Shown: one piece after another, positions 46,084 to 56,100 of the stretch
How the letters are laid out: each line of letters begins with the position of its first letter
Numbering within the stretch: position 1 is the stretch's first letter
From: Lyophyllum atratum
Lineage: Eukaryota > Basidiomycota > Agaricomycetes > Agaricales > Lyophyllaceae
Assembly: GCA_014905825.1 (NCBI GenBank)
Contig: JACGCN010000026.1
Coordinates: forward strand, 186,001-250,000
Length of the DNA: 64,000 nt
Reading direction: 5' to 3'
The notes under the pieces: generated by a model
What the model saw: the letters and a program-made list of their open reading frames with translations, nothing else
Database searches by the model: none
What the model was told of the DNA's origin: nothing
Program-made: the position numbers and the translations under genes

Positions 46084-46811
46084 AATGTAACGCCCACTCC
46101 CCCTCGTATAGCGTGTACCTATTATCGCCCCTTCTCGTTGAGTATACTTGTATGCAATATACCTCTTTGAGCTCATGCCATCCGTGTCTCCATCGCGTGG
46201 GCCTCATTAAAAGGTCGGAATGACTCCAACACGAACTCCTGTAGGATCACTCTTTAAGTGAGGTGCTAGACACTCCAGTCTGAGATGGAGTAGTCCTGGC
46301 TGCCGTTCAAACTTAGCTTTGTTGTAATGTAGAGGCCCCAATAGGCTGAATTTACTGGCCTAAGGGTACAGGTAAGCCTAGGTGGGGCAAGCCAATGGAG
46401 GGCAGAAAACGGAGGCTTATACAAATTAAGCGACAATCCCGTGCAGCAGTCCTGCTTAAACCGACGTTGAGGGGTGTGCCGGCTCAGACGGTATGCCCCG
46501 AACCGAAGGTAATTGTCAACCGCCGTAGGCCTGGGTTAAGCCTACCTCCCGTACAAGTTGGTTGTCTTCTCGGGTGAGTCTTCACAACTGCTTCAATACT
46601 AACTTCTATTCCTTCCTCAGGTGTCAACATCGGTCAAGGTTCGGGCCCTCGCGAGCTTGGAGGAGCATCCGGGCTAGCCGTCGCTCGTAACTTCGATGAA
46701 GAGCTTGAGAGGTTTGGTGACGGGTCTCAAGGAGGCGGGAGTACAACTTTTCAAGTACAACCGCCCAACGGCGTCTTGATTGATGCAGGCCACCATGTTG
46801 GTAGCCACCCC
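46084..46811. other. LINE interval between ORF1 and ORF2
   Basis: 728 bp. A canonical intron-like segment (GTGAGT at 46574, CTAAC, CCTCAG ending at 46620) precedes a frame that is open and in phase with ORF2. I could not find an upstream exon with a start codon in the right phase. The first ATG of the ORF2 frame here is 46812. Confidence 0.4.
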
Positions 46812-46830
46812 ATGACTTGGGGAATCCGCT

Positions 46831-46838
46831 CCGACGAG
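46831..46838. repeat. Left 8-bp target-site duplication of the MITE
   Basis: CCGACGAG, identical to 47403-47410. Confidence 0.85.
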
Positions 46839-47402
46839 TAGTGTTCGAAAGTCCGGTTCGGTTCGGTCTTTTGACCCAAATCTGGAACAACTGAACTGCT
46901 ACCAGTTGCTGAAATCAACGAAACGGCAGCAACTGCAACTGAACTGGTAAAAACCGGTCTTTTGCAGTTGTGACCGGTTGTGCAACCGGTTGCGACCGCA
47001 CACCGGCCCGACCACCGCTCCGAACGGTCCGGCTTCTTCGGGGCTTCAGAACGAGTCCTGGTTCATGAAAATCGGATAAGAACTGTCAGAGTTATTGAGG
47101 TTTTAATGTTGCTATCAATTTCAGCATCAGCAAATACTATATTGGCTATAACTCCATCAATTCTGGCCAGATTTGGAGGTATCAACGCCCAAAATGACAG
47201 GAAAACACGTGGGTATATGGTGCATATGGTGCACAGCCACAACCGGTTGCAACCAGTTGCACAACTGCAAAAAACCGCAACTGAACTGCAGTCTTTGCAC
47301 TTCCGATTTGCTCCAACTGAACCTAAAGTCCAGTTGCTATCAGTTGCAGTTCAGTTGGGTTGCAGTCTTTTGCAGTTGTAGCAACTGAACCTTCAAACAC
47401 TA
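46839..47402. mobile_element. hAT-type MITE (564 bp) inside the LINE
   Basis: Terminal inverted repeats of about 20 bp (left TAGTGTTCGAAAGTCCGGTT; right end is the reverse complement of TAGTGTTTGAAGGTTCAGTT) flanked by a perfect 8-bp duplication, as expected for hAT transposition. The interior has no coding capacity and is full of CAACTG/CAGTTG and ACCGGT-type short motifs in both orientations, probably subterminal transposase-binding repeats. Removing it restores the frame of ORF2 upstream to an ATG at 46812. Confidence 0.8.
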
Positions 47403-47410
47403 CCGACGAG
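47403..47410. repeat. Right 8-bp target-site duplication of the MITE
   Basis: CCGACGAG, identical to 46831-46838. Confidence 0.85.
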
Positions 47411-47449
47411 CGGGAGATAGCCCAGGGAGAGGCTATATCTCAGCAACGC

Positions 47450-50400
47450 ATGCGGTTAACTGCTGGGGGGAATTTCATGTCAGCTGACACGCTACAGAAT
47501 TCGAGTTCGCGAACACGACACACCTGCAAACTTAACACCAAGGCGTCGATTAGGATTGCATCCTTGAATATGAGAGGTTATCGATCTGCGGGAAACAATC
47601 AGCAAGATTCGAAATGGTTACATATCAATCAATTAGTAAGGGAGAAACGTATAGGCATTTTACTGGTACAGGAAACTCATTTAACTGAGGAAAGAAAAAC
47701 GAACATTGAGTCTCTATTCGGCAAGAGACTTCAACTCCATATTTCTATGGACCCGGACAACCCCTCCGCGAAAGGAGGAGTAGCTGTCGTATTAAACAAG
47801 TCCCTAACCAACACCCACAACGTCAAGATTTTGGAAGTGGTGCCAGGACGGGCGATGCTGATTCACACGAACTGGCACCTGAGTGAAAAGTTGTCCATAC
47901 TAGTAGTGTATGCCCCGAATGTAACGTGCACAGATGGACGGATGAATGCGGCCTTTTGGAAGGATCTTCTGATGTTTTTCGACGCCCGTCCTAACCTGAA
48001 AGTCGATGTGTTAACCGGTGATTTTAACATGGTTGAGGACCTGATTGACAGACTACCGATGCGTTCAGACCCCCTTGCGGCCACGGACGCTTTGAAGAAC
48101 TTCACAAACGCGTTAGGTCTCGTAGACGGATGGAGGGAGACGCACCCATCATTGAAAGCGTACACGCTACTTCACAGTTCAAATGGAACTCAGTCCAGGA
48201 TCGATAGGATCTATGTCTCAATGAATTTAATGAAGACTGCCAGAGAATGGAATATCAAACCAACGGGAGTCCCCAATGCGGACCATAACTTAGTTTCCGT
48301 CCAGATCGCCCACCAAGATGCTCCAGAGATAGGCAAAGGGCGATGGTCGATCCCAGAACATGTGTTGAAAGACAAGACATTCCAGACATTTGCCAAAGAA
48401 TGTGGTAAGAAGGCGATACTAGAACTGGAGGGGTTGGCTGGACGACCATGGCGGGAAGATAGCAATGCTCAGCTGATCTATAATTCCTGGAAGGTGAAAG
48501 TACTTGAATTTGCAAAAGAAAGGGATAAACTAATAATCCCTCTAATCAAAGCCAAGATAAGGGAACTCGAGAAAACCCTGGCCGAAGTTAATAATGACCT
48601 CTCCCAACAAGAACAGTTGAGGAGCCAGAAATCTGCGGAGTTGACCGCCAAAATCCGCTCTCTGGAAAAGCAAAGGCACCTAAATGCTAGGAAACATACG
48701 GCCATTAGGAATCGTTTAGAAGGAGAAACGATTTGTAAGTACTGGATACAGGCTAATAAAGCTGCAAAACCCCGAGACCTCATTTACGCCCTAAGAAAGA
48801 ATGTTACTCCAGTTAGTGCCGAAGTGACGGTAGAGGGCCCCCAGGAACGCTCACCTTGCCCACCCCCGTTTGTGTATGAAAAAGACTCAAGACGGATGGC
48901 GGAGGTAGGAAGGGACTACCACAACAATCTGCAAACAAAGGATATAGACTCAAACACTAGCTTGCGCCAAAGTAAAATCGAGCTTGTCCTTTCCCGTACT
49001 CCTACAACTCTGTCGGCAACGCAGAGAGAATCCCTGAACGCCCTGGTGACAAAAGAAGAGATAGCGGAAGCTCTGCACTCCTCTAAAAACGCTACGGCTG
49101 CAGGGTTAGACGGAGCTACCTACGAATTTTGGAAATCCTTGAATAACCGCTACATTGAGGACGAGCGAAACGAGAAACCGTCCTTCGATGTACTCGCCCT
49201 CCTAACAGCTGCACTTAGGGATATCCAAAGTCACGGGATGATCGCGTCAACCAAATTTGCTGAAGGTTGGATGTGCCCCATTTACAAGAAAGGTGAGCGC
49301 TCGGACATCGCAAACTATAGACCCATTACCTGCCTGAACACGGATTACAAACTGTTCACAAAAGCCCTGGCAACCCGACTGGCAGGAGTGATAACTTCCC
49401 TAGTCCACCCAAACCAAGCGGGTTTTATCCCTGGTCGCCGCATTACGGACCAAACAAGACTAATTCGCATGATGCTTCACTATGCTGAAGCGATGGAACA
49501 AAATGGCTTGATTGTTTCCCTTGATCAGGAAAAAGCCTATGATAAGATTGATCACGTCTACCTGTGGAAAACCTTGGAAGCCTTTGGTATTCCCGAGGTC
49601 TTCATACACTCTGTTAAGACCCTATATGCCAACGCTGACTCACAGATAATGATTAATGGCTTTCTTAGCTCGCCATGGAAAGTGACGAGAGGTGTTCGGC
49701 AGGGAGACCCCCTGTCATGCCTCCTTTTCGACCTCGCGATTGAACCTTTAGCGGTCTCACTGAGAAACTCCACGCTGAAGGGTTTTAGGATTCCGGGTAT
49801 AGAAGAGAAACTGATAGCTAATCTCTTTGCAGATGATACCACCACCTTTCTGTCGGAGGAAGATGACTTCTCGAATCTACAATCTATTTTGAACAAATGG
49901 TGCATTGCGTCGACCGCGAAATTCAATGTGCAAAAGACAGAGATCATACCCGTTGGTGAACAATCTTTCCGTATGAGGGTAATTGAATCCAGGAAAACTG
50001 CCGACGAAGTAGCCCCAATCCCAGAAGGCCTCCACATCGCTATCGAAAGTGAGGCGGTTCGCATACTTGGGGCTTGGTTTGGGAACAAAGTAAATAAGGA
50101 AGAACCGTGGGATAGAACCCTTAAGAAAATTGAAGAGTGCCTTGAACGGTGGGAAAAGGGCCATCCCACGATGGAAGGTCGTAAACTGGTAGTCCAGATG
50201 ATGGTTGGAGGGATGACCCAATACCTATCGCAAGTGCAAGGAATGCCGAAGACCATAGAGAAAAGGCTTCGCAGAAGAATTCGCCAGTTTGTGTGGCACG
50301 ATAAGAGCTCAAGAATAAAAGAAGACCAACTATACATGCCTATAGAGCAGGGGGGAAGGGCGCTGCTAGATATAGGAGCCAGAAATGAGGCGATAGCAGT

Positions 50401-52420
50401 CATGTGGTTGAAATCATATCTTGATCTAGGCCCGAACCGTCCTTTGTGGGCATCGGTTGCTGACGCCCTGTTTGCAATGAAAACCCCCTTGTCCGAAGAT
50501 AAAGTCGATCCGAAAGTGAGATTGAATATCTTCCTTCAATCATGGAAATCCAGAGCTACGGAGAAGTCTGGAATCTGCCCTGACTTACTACAATTACTGA
50601 CAACCGCTAGAAAGTACGGGGTAAGACCGGAAGGCATAGCCTTCTCAAAGGACATTGTGCGTCAACGGCCCATATGGTACCATAGCGATGCCGATCCGAA
50701 GATTCGTCGCCACGCGCATGGTAGGACCGCTGTATGCCTACGAGATAAACACGGAGTACGGACGGTAGGTGATGCCGAAAAATGGGCTATTAGACTAACC
50801 GATAGTTCCCACCGAGCGGATCCCTCCTGTGAATGCCCCAGTTGCATGCAGGTTGAAGAGGAAGTTGGTTGCCTTCACCCGCATGACTGCTGTGAAAAGG
50901 CCAAACGACTCCTCCAATTCCTTCCCCCAAAATGGAATCCCACCACAGCTCCGAATGAAGAGACCAGAGTGGCAGGGGATTCGAATGACTCGGAATGGAT
51001 TGTATTCCAGAGAGGCCTGGTGACCTCGGGTCCTTTAGCAGATATTTTCCGAATCTTCACCTCAGGACGAACGGTAGGAGGATTACCTACCTTGTCTCCA
51101 CCAACCAACGGTGACCGTGAACTGTACTTAGCAACCGATGGCTCGTGCATAAACAATGGCGATGATGATGCACAGGCAGGAGCTGGCGTCTTCTGTGAAG
51201 CTGACCATCCGTTGAACAGGAGTATCAAAGTCCCAGCGGCATTTGTCCAATCTAACCAATCGGCGGAGATGCTTGCGTTAAAAGAAGCGGTGGAGAGGGC
51301 TCCCACTTCGAATGCCCTGTGTCTGGAACTGGACTCTAAATACGTGATTAAACATGTGACAGAAAGTCTAATTGAGCATGAAGACTTAGGCTATATTGGT
51401 ATCGAGAACGAAACCCTTGCGAGACTAGCGGTGGCTAGGTTGAGAAGTAGGGGGACGGTGACGAAACTGAAATGGGTGAAAGGTCATGCGGGCCATGCGA
51501 GGAACAGTGGCGCGGACACTTTGGCAGGGGAAGCAGTGGTTATGGATGCACCCACAGACCTTGACCTAACAATTGATCCCCTTTTGACGGTAACAGGAGT
51601 AAAGCTTTCAAAGTTATCCCAATCTCTCGCGTATAAAGCCATACGTGCCGCTAAAATGAGGATGACACCTTCAGTAAGGACGCGGACTGTTAGGAACCTG
51701 GAGTCAATTAAACTTGAGATGAAAAAGAATTGTGACGCCCGACCAACCTCCGCGAAGATCTGGAAGAAAATTAGAAACAAAGACTTCTCGAGACAGGCGA
51801 GATACTGGTTATGGATGTCAATACATGATGCGTATTGGGTAGGTTCACACTGGCTGAGACCAAGTATGGACCCAGAGCTCCAGAGGCGTGCAATATGTGA
51901 ACATGACGGTGAATTAGAATCGATGGAGCATATTCTTACGAAATGCACGTCGCCGGGCCAACATGAGGTCTGGCAGCAGGCAGGAGAGCTTTGGGAACGA
52001 CACGGTGAGGGCATATGGCAGAAGCCCTCTCTGGGTGAGATTTTAGGGTCACCTCTTATGCAAGTGCGGAGTGCTGAAGGTAGTCCAGGACCTGGCGGTG
52101 TGAGACTCCGTCGCATACTAATTGTTGAGTCAGCGTATCTAATTTGGAAATTGAGATGCGCTAGGATTTGTGAGTTTGACAACAGCTCATTCACCAGCCT
52201 GGAAGTGGGAAACTGCTGGGCTAAAGCTATTAATGAAAGGTTTGACCTAGATCGGCACATGACCGATAAGAAATATGGAAAGAAGGCCCTTTCGAGGAGC
52301 CTAGTCAAACAGACCTGGGAAAGGGTCATCCTGGATAGAGACAAGCTCCCGGCAGAATGGCTGGAAGTACCTGGGGTTTTAGTGGGTAGGGCCCAGGCAG
52401 TGCGGCAGGGTATGGGGTGA
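47450..52420 (+). CDS. LINE ORF2: AP-like endonuclease, reverse transcriptase, RNase H
   Basis: 1656 residues from the first ATG after the MITE. Domains: EEP/AP-like endonuclease (about 40-270; SLNMRGYRS, LLVQETHL, LTGDFNMVED, DHNLVSVQ); coiled-coil linker; reverse transcriptase (about 570-860; NYRPITCLNTDYKLF, HPNQAGFIPGR, SLDQEKAYDKIDH, GVRQGDPLSCLLFDLA, catalytic FADDTTTF); RNase H (about 1220-1370; YLATDGSCINN, ELDSKYVI, GHAGHARNSGAD). The C-terminal region has Cys/His pairs. The endonuclease nicks the target and the RT copies the LINE RNA by target-primed reverse transcription. No stop or frameshift is present. The native start was probably at 46812 (MTWGIRSDE) before the MITE split it off, so about 20 N-terminal residues are lost or replaced. 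Confidence 0.9.
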   Translation: MRLTAGGNFMSADTLQNSSSRTRHTCKLNTKASIRIASLNMRGYRSAGNNQQDSKWLHINQLVREKRIGILLVQETHLTEERKTNIESLFGKRLQLHISMDPDNPSAKGGVAVVLNKSLTNTHNVKILEVVPGRAMLIHTNWHLSEKLSILVVYAPNVTCTDGRMNAAFWKDLLMFFDARPNLKVDVLTGDFNMVEDLIDRLPMRSDPLAATDALKNFTNALGLVDGWRETHPSLKAYTLLHSSNGTQSRIDRIYVSMNLMKTAREWNIKPTGVPNADHNLVSVQIAHQDAPEIGKGRWSIPEHVLKDKTFQTFAKECGKKAILELEGLAGRPWREDSNAQLIYNSWKVKVLEFAKERDKLIIPLIKAKIRELEKTLAEVNNDLSQQEQLRSQKSAELTAKIRSLEKQRHLNARKHTAIRNRLEGETICKYWIQANKAAKPRDLIYALRKNVTPVSAEVTVEGPQERSPCPPPFVYEKDSRRMAEVGRDYHNNLQTKDIDSNTSLRQSKIELVLSRTPTTLSATQRESLNALVTKEEIAEALHSSKNATAAGLDGATYEFWKSLNNRYIEDERNEKPSFDVLALLTAALRDIQSHGMIASTKFAEGWMCPIYKKGERSDIANYRPITCLNTDYKLFTKALATRLAGVITSLVHPNQAGFIPGRRITDQTRLIRMMLHYAEAMEQNGLIVSLDQEKAYDKIDHVYLWKTLEAFGIPEVFIHSVKTLYANADSQIMINGFLSSPWKVTRGVRQGDPLSCLLFDLAIEPLAVSLRNSTLKGFRIPGIEEKLIANLFADDTTTFLSEEDDFSNLQSILNKWCIASTAKFNVQKTEIIPVGEQSFRMRVIESRKTADEVAPIPEGLHIAIESEAVRILGAWFGNKVNKEEPWDRTLKKIEECLERWEKGHPTMEGRKLVVQMMVGGMTQYLSQVQGMPKTIEKRLRRRIRQFVWHDKSSRIKEDQLYMPIEQGGRALLDIGARNEAIAVMWLKSYLDLGPNRPLWASVADALFAMKTPLSEDKVDPKVRLNIFLQSWKSRATEKSGICPDLLQLLTTARKYGVRPEGIAFSKDIVRQRPIWYHSDADPKIRRHAHGRTAVCLRDKHGVRTVGDAEKWAIRLTDSSHRADPSCECPSCMQVEEEVGCLHPHDCCEKAKRLLQFLPPKWNPTTAPNEETRVAGDSNDSEWIVFQRGLVTSGPLADIFRIFTSGRTVGGLPTLSPPTNGDRELYLATDGSCINNGDDDAQAGAGVFCEADHPLNRSIKVPAAFVQSNQSAEMLALKEAVERAPTSNALCLELDSKYVIKHVTESLIEHEDLGYIGIENETLARLAVARLRSRGTVTKLKWVKGHAGHARNSGADTLAGEAVVMDAPTDLDLTIDPLLTVTGVKLSKLSQSLAYKAIRAAKMRMTPSVRTRTVRNLESIKLEMKKNCDARPTSAKIWKKIRNKDFSRQARYWLWMSIHDAYWVGSHWLRPSMDPELQRRAICEHDGELESMEHILTKCTSPGQHEVWQQAGELWERHGEGIWQKPSLGEILGSPLMQVRSAEGSPGPGGVRLRRILIVESAYLIWKLRCARICEFDNSSFTSLEVGNCWAKAINERFDLDRHMTDKKYGKKALSRSLVKQTWERVILDRDKLPAEWLEVPGVLVGRAQAVRQGMG

Positions 52421-52615
52421 ACCGCATATGCTAAGGGCAGAGTCCCACACTTAGAGTGCGTAAAGCATTTCCTCAGTGGTGAAATGATCATGATTAAAGT
52501 ATATGGTTAATTGTGAACTTGAGACGGGGTTTAGATCCCCTGTCACTAAAAGCGAGCACGAGCAAGGCGATATTAGTGTCGAGCTTTGTGCCGCCCGTAA
52601 GGGTAACGCTACACC
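52421..52615 (+). other. LINE 3' untranslated region
   Basis: Short 3' UTR between the ORF2 stop and the poly(A) tract; no further motif recognised. Confidence 0.7.
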
Positions 52616-52640
52616 AAAAAAAAAAAAAAAAAAAAAAAAA
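52616..52640 (+). repeat. Poly(A) tract closing the LINE
   Basis: About 24 uninterrupted A directly before the right target-site duplication. Confidence 0.85.
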
Positions 52641-52657
52641 AGAAGCCATAAGCTTGG
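52640..52657. repeat. Right target-site duplication of the LINE (18 bp)
   Basis: AAGAAGCCATAAGCTTGG; the first A is shared with the poly(A) tract. Confidence 0.85.
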
Positions 52658-52902
52658 TCTCGTAGATCCGAGCGTGTACAACATCGTCTTCAGTCGAGGA
52701 ATTGGCTCGTCGCTGTTCTACAGCGAGGTCAGATTGGGATATGCACGGTAATCCAGATATGATGATGCCACTTACGGTTGTCGAGGTCAATGTTTCCGGC
52801 GTATAGATGAGCCTTTTTGATGTCTTCTAGCGTAGGCGGAGACCTTGGAACATCCGGTAAGCGTACATTGGCAACACTCTGAAGCGGCAGTGCGACGGGC
52901 AT
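52640..52902 (-). pseudogene. 5' part of the Mug135-like gene interrupted by the LINE
   Basis: Exon a (52776-52902) starts MPVALPLQSVANVRLP and ends in phase 1 at a GTAAGT donor. Exon b starts at 52717 after CTGTAG and reads QRRANSSTEDDVVHARIYET to the LINE junction. After removal of the insertion, exon b continues with the 3' part at 41792 and the five exons total 567 nt (188 residues), a usual size for Mug135-like proteins. The gene is therefore intact apart from the insertion. Confidence 0.8.
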
Positions 52903-53188
52903 GATATCGATGGGGATGGTGCGAGTACAAGTCAATGGACTTGTGATCAGAGATGGTTGACTTCTCGCGTCGCATCACGTGACAACAATGAGATCAATGT
53001 CATTGTCAAGTCCCCATCCTCCTCCTCAAGACCTATCGCCTGTCCTCCACTGCCGTCGGTCACAAGGAGTCTGATCCCAGCGTCGGAATGGGCCATGCTT
53101 GAAGGAGAGTGACTCTGGCGTCCGTGCCCCGTCTCGCTCTACGTCTCGCGTCTCGTGTGTGCCGGCAGATTGTGGGATTGGCACGCAC
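52903..53188. other. Promoter side of the broken Mug135-like gene
   Basis: 286 bp between the start codon and the hAT element. No TATA box recognised. Confidence 0.4.
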
Positions 53189-56100
53189 TAGTGTTGTACC
53201 GGGTCGGGCTTGAAAGCCCCGAAGCCGAGAAGCCGGCCTTACTTTGGCCCGAGCCGAGCCGGCCTTTGATTGGGCTTTGTAGGGCCTGCGGCTCGGCTTC
53301 ATGTTTAGGAAAGCCTCCAGAAGCCCTCAAGCCCGGCCTACCTACCAGGTGTAAGTGCTCACCTCGGACCGTTTCACGGCCTTTCCCGTAGAATTATACA
53401 GTCGTGAATAAAATAGAGTTCTCAAAAATTCGCAGCCGACGGCTTGGTATATCAACAAACGCAAAGGCCACCTGACGTCACGCGCACTATGCCCGACGGC
53501 GCTAATTTACCTCGCGTCAGACGCGTCGCGAACCCATCCCACAAACTCACGGATCCTGACAACGACGGCGAGATTCAGCTCAAGACTCATCAAATCCAAC
53601 GTGCCGAGGAGCTGAAAGCACAACACCTGCGAGTTTTAGAAAAAGAAAAGGAGTTGAAGGATGCAACTCGCAAACGGGGTACCTCAGCTGCAAACCTTAG
53701 TCTTGAAGAGAGCCCGGCAGACCAGCCTCGTGCGTGCTGAACACCTCTTCCTTTTCAACCATTAACATCATTGTGTCGATTTATAGGGAAGAAGCCGCGT
53801 AATGACACCTCAGCAGGGATCACACCCGAAGATATGGAAGGTGCATGGATCTCGACCTTCTGATTGGTCAAGCGCGAACTGACATCTCTGATGTCCTTCT
53901 TTCTATTTAGATTCGACTCCTCAGCAAGTACCACATGACGCGAACCCTGCTGCAACCAGTGAAAGTCGCACGACACCCACTGCTGGCATAGACGCCCCAC
54001 AACGAGTCGCCCCACCAATTCCTCGCCGTCCGACTGTCGAAGAAGTCGATGACGACGAACCCGCCCCTCGTAGACATCGAAAATCCACTGCCATCATCGT
54101 AGATGACGACGACGACGAAGACGGACCAGTCCCACCACATCCGTCGCGTGCAGCTGCACCTGAGAAAGCCGGTAACACGCTACCTGACGAGTCTGGATCC
54201 GACAGCGAAATGGGATGCCATCACCGAGGTAGTACCGCCGAAAGCCTCGTATGCGGATCGTACACGCGACGTAAACTATTTCTTTTCCCCGGCGTTTATG
54301 AAGGACGGTAATAAGTCGGTACGGGAGTGCCGACGTTGCTCGTGAGTCCTCCTATCTACTGTATTAAATCATACTGACTCCTTCTTATGAAAAGGAAAAA
54401 GAATACGAAGCCTATCGCGCTGGTCTCGGATGTGACGACGCTGCGGCGGCACATGGAGGCAGCCCACTCGGTAAGTACTTTTCTTAACCTCTCATTTCTC
54501 AAGCGGCTGACATGACACGATACACATAGGCCATTTATCAGAATTGGTGTGAGAAGAACGACTTCCTCTCAATGCTCCTGCGCGATGCGAAGAAACGAAA
54601 GAAGCAAGCCGAGGCCGACAAGCAGACTCGCCTCGATCCACACCTCGCAGAGAAGAAAGAGAAAGAAAAGGTAATACCATATACTGATGACTTATTCAGG
54701 CAGGCAGCCGTTGAATGGCTTATCGCCACTGATCAGGTGCGCCGTAACTCCTCACGCAACTTTTCAGTCGCAGTAACACTCTATATTAGCCTGTCAGTGC
54801 TCTCGAACACCCGAAATTTCGGGAAATGATCCATGTCGCTGCGCGTGCGACCAACGGCGTTAACATTCCTGGCCGTAAACAGACGCGCCGGGAAATTGTC
54901 GACATGTTCAAGCGGCAGATGAATCACCTACGCGCGAAGCTTAACGTGAGTTCACATGTTCTTACTATCACGTCCAGGGTACTTATAAACACACAGGGCC
55001 CGACGGTTCAAGGCGTCATAAACATGACATGCGATGCTTGGCAGGCATCGAATTCCGATGGGTATTTCGCAGTAACCGGTTCATGGATTGCGGAATCGAC
55101 GCCTGGTGAGTGGAAGGCGGAAACCGGACTTCTCGGCTTCGTGAAGATGAACAACGTGCACAACGGGAAGCGTCTTGGGAAGGCTATGTATAAGGTAGCA
55201 CTTCGTCTCGGAATTGTACACAAGGTATGTATTCTATTAACCTCCCTCCGCTTGTGGCTGTGAGCTCACCAAAATTTGAGGTTGGATGGGTAACATCAGA
55301 TAGCGCAAAGAATAACGACACGATGATGGTTCACTTCGCGTACCATGTCTAGAAGTTCACGGGGAAGAAGTATGATCACGCGCAACGTCGAGTTCGGTAA
55401 GTCTGGCTGCATACCATGTCATATCTACTAAGCAATTTGGTCAGCTGCCTCGCCCACATCATCAATCTCGCAACGCAAGCTCTTATTGCCGCCCATAGTC
55501 GATCAAAGCACTACGACCCCCAGAAGCCCGACGATGACATGGTTACGGTCCGCGATGATCAGTTTGATCCAGTTTCCGACGACGATGCTGACGGACCTGG
55601 CCTCGTTAATCAACGAGATGAGATAGGGTTAATTAGGACCATCACAGTAAAGGTAAGTTACACGTCACTTAGACATTGACATCTTGGATTCATACGTGAT
55701 GTAGGAGCGATCCTCAGCAAAGCGAAAATGCTTTTTTCACAAGCTTCAAGAGAAGGCGGGATTAAGTCCGCTTCAGCTCCTCATTGATATGAAAGTTCGG
55801 TGGTCATCCACATATGTGATGCTTCAACGCGCAGAGAAACTGAAGACGGTATGTATTCTTATTCATGTTCTGAGTTCATCTCACATATTTTGATGTAGTT
55901 CATCGTGCCTTTCCTCGATGAAATTATCCGAGAGGAAAAGGACCGCAAAAAGAAGCAGAAGCTCAGTGAGCTCATTCCATCGAAGGCAGAATGGAAACGA
56001 GTATCACTTTTCCTTGATCTACTTACAGTTGAGTGACCGACCACTATTCCTGCTTTCCGTTCTTGTACTTACCCCTTACCAAGCATGCTGAGAACGCACA

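Larger units (their letters stand above)
41811..52639 (+). mobile_element. Full-length LINE retrotransposon (about 10.8 kb)
   Basis: Bounded by an 18-bp direct repeat, ending in a run of about 24 A, and carrying on the plus strand an ORF1 and a long ORF2 with endonuclease, reverse transcriptase and RNase H. The two halves of the Mug135-like gene are continuous in frame across the duplicated target. That proves the whole interval was inserted there. About 2 kb at the 5' end carries two further ORFs (42004-42551 and 42678-43202) not expected in a LINE. A 564-bp MITE is nested at 46839-47402. The RT region resembles L1/Tx1- or Tad-type fungal LINEs; I do not assign a clade. ORF2 is open over its full length, so the insertion is probably young. 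Confidence 0.85.

Noticed and set aside
46395..46577. 60-codon ORF ahead of LINE ORF2 as a possible first exon of ORF2
   Set aside because: Joining it through the intron-like segment at 46574-46620 does not reach the ORF2 frame; the phases disagree.
47360..47449. MITE-derived N-terminal extension of ORF2 (about 30 codons) as native protein
   Set aside because: Its codons up to 47402 belong to the inserted MITE, so they are not original ORF2 sequence, although translation from there is possible.
49558..50403. 281-codon minus-strand frame inside the LINE
   Set aside because: It is antisense to the reverse transcriptase and arises from its codon bias.
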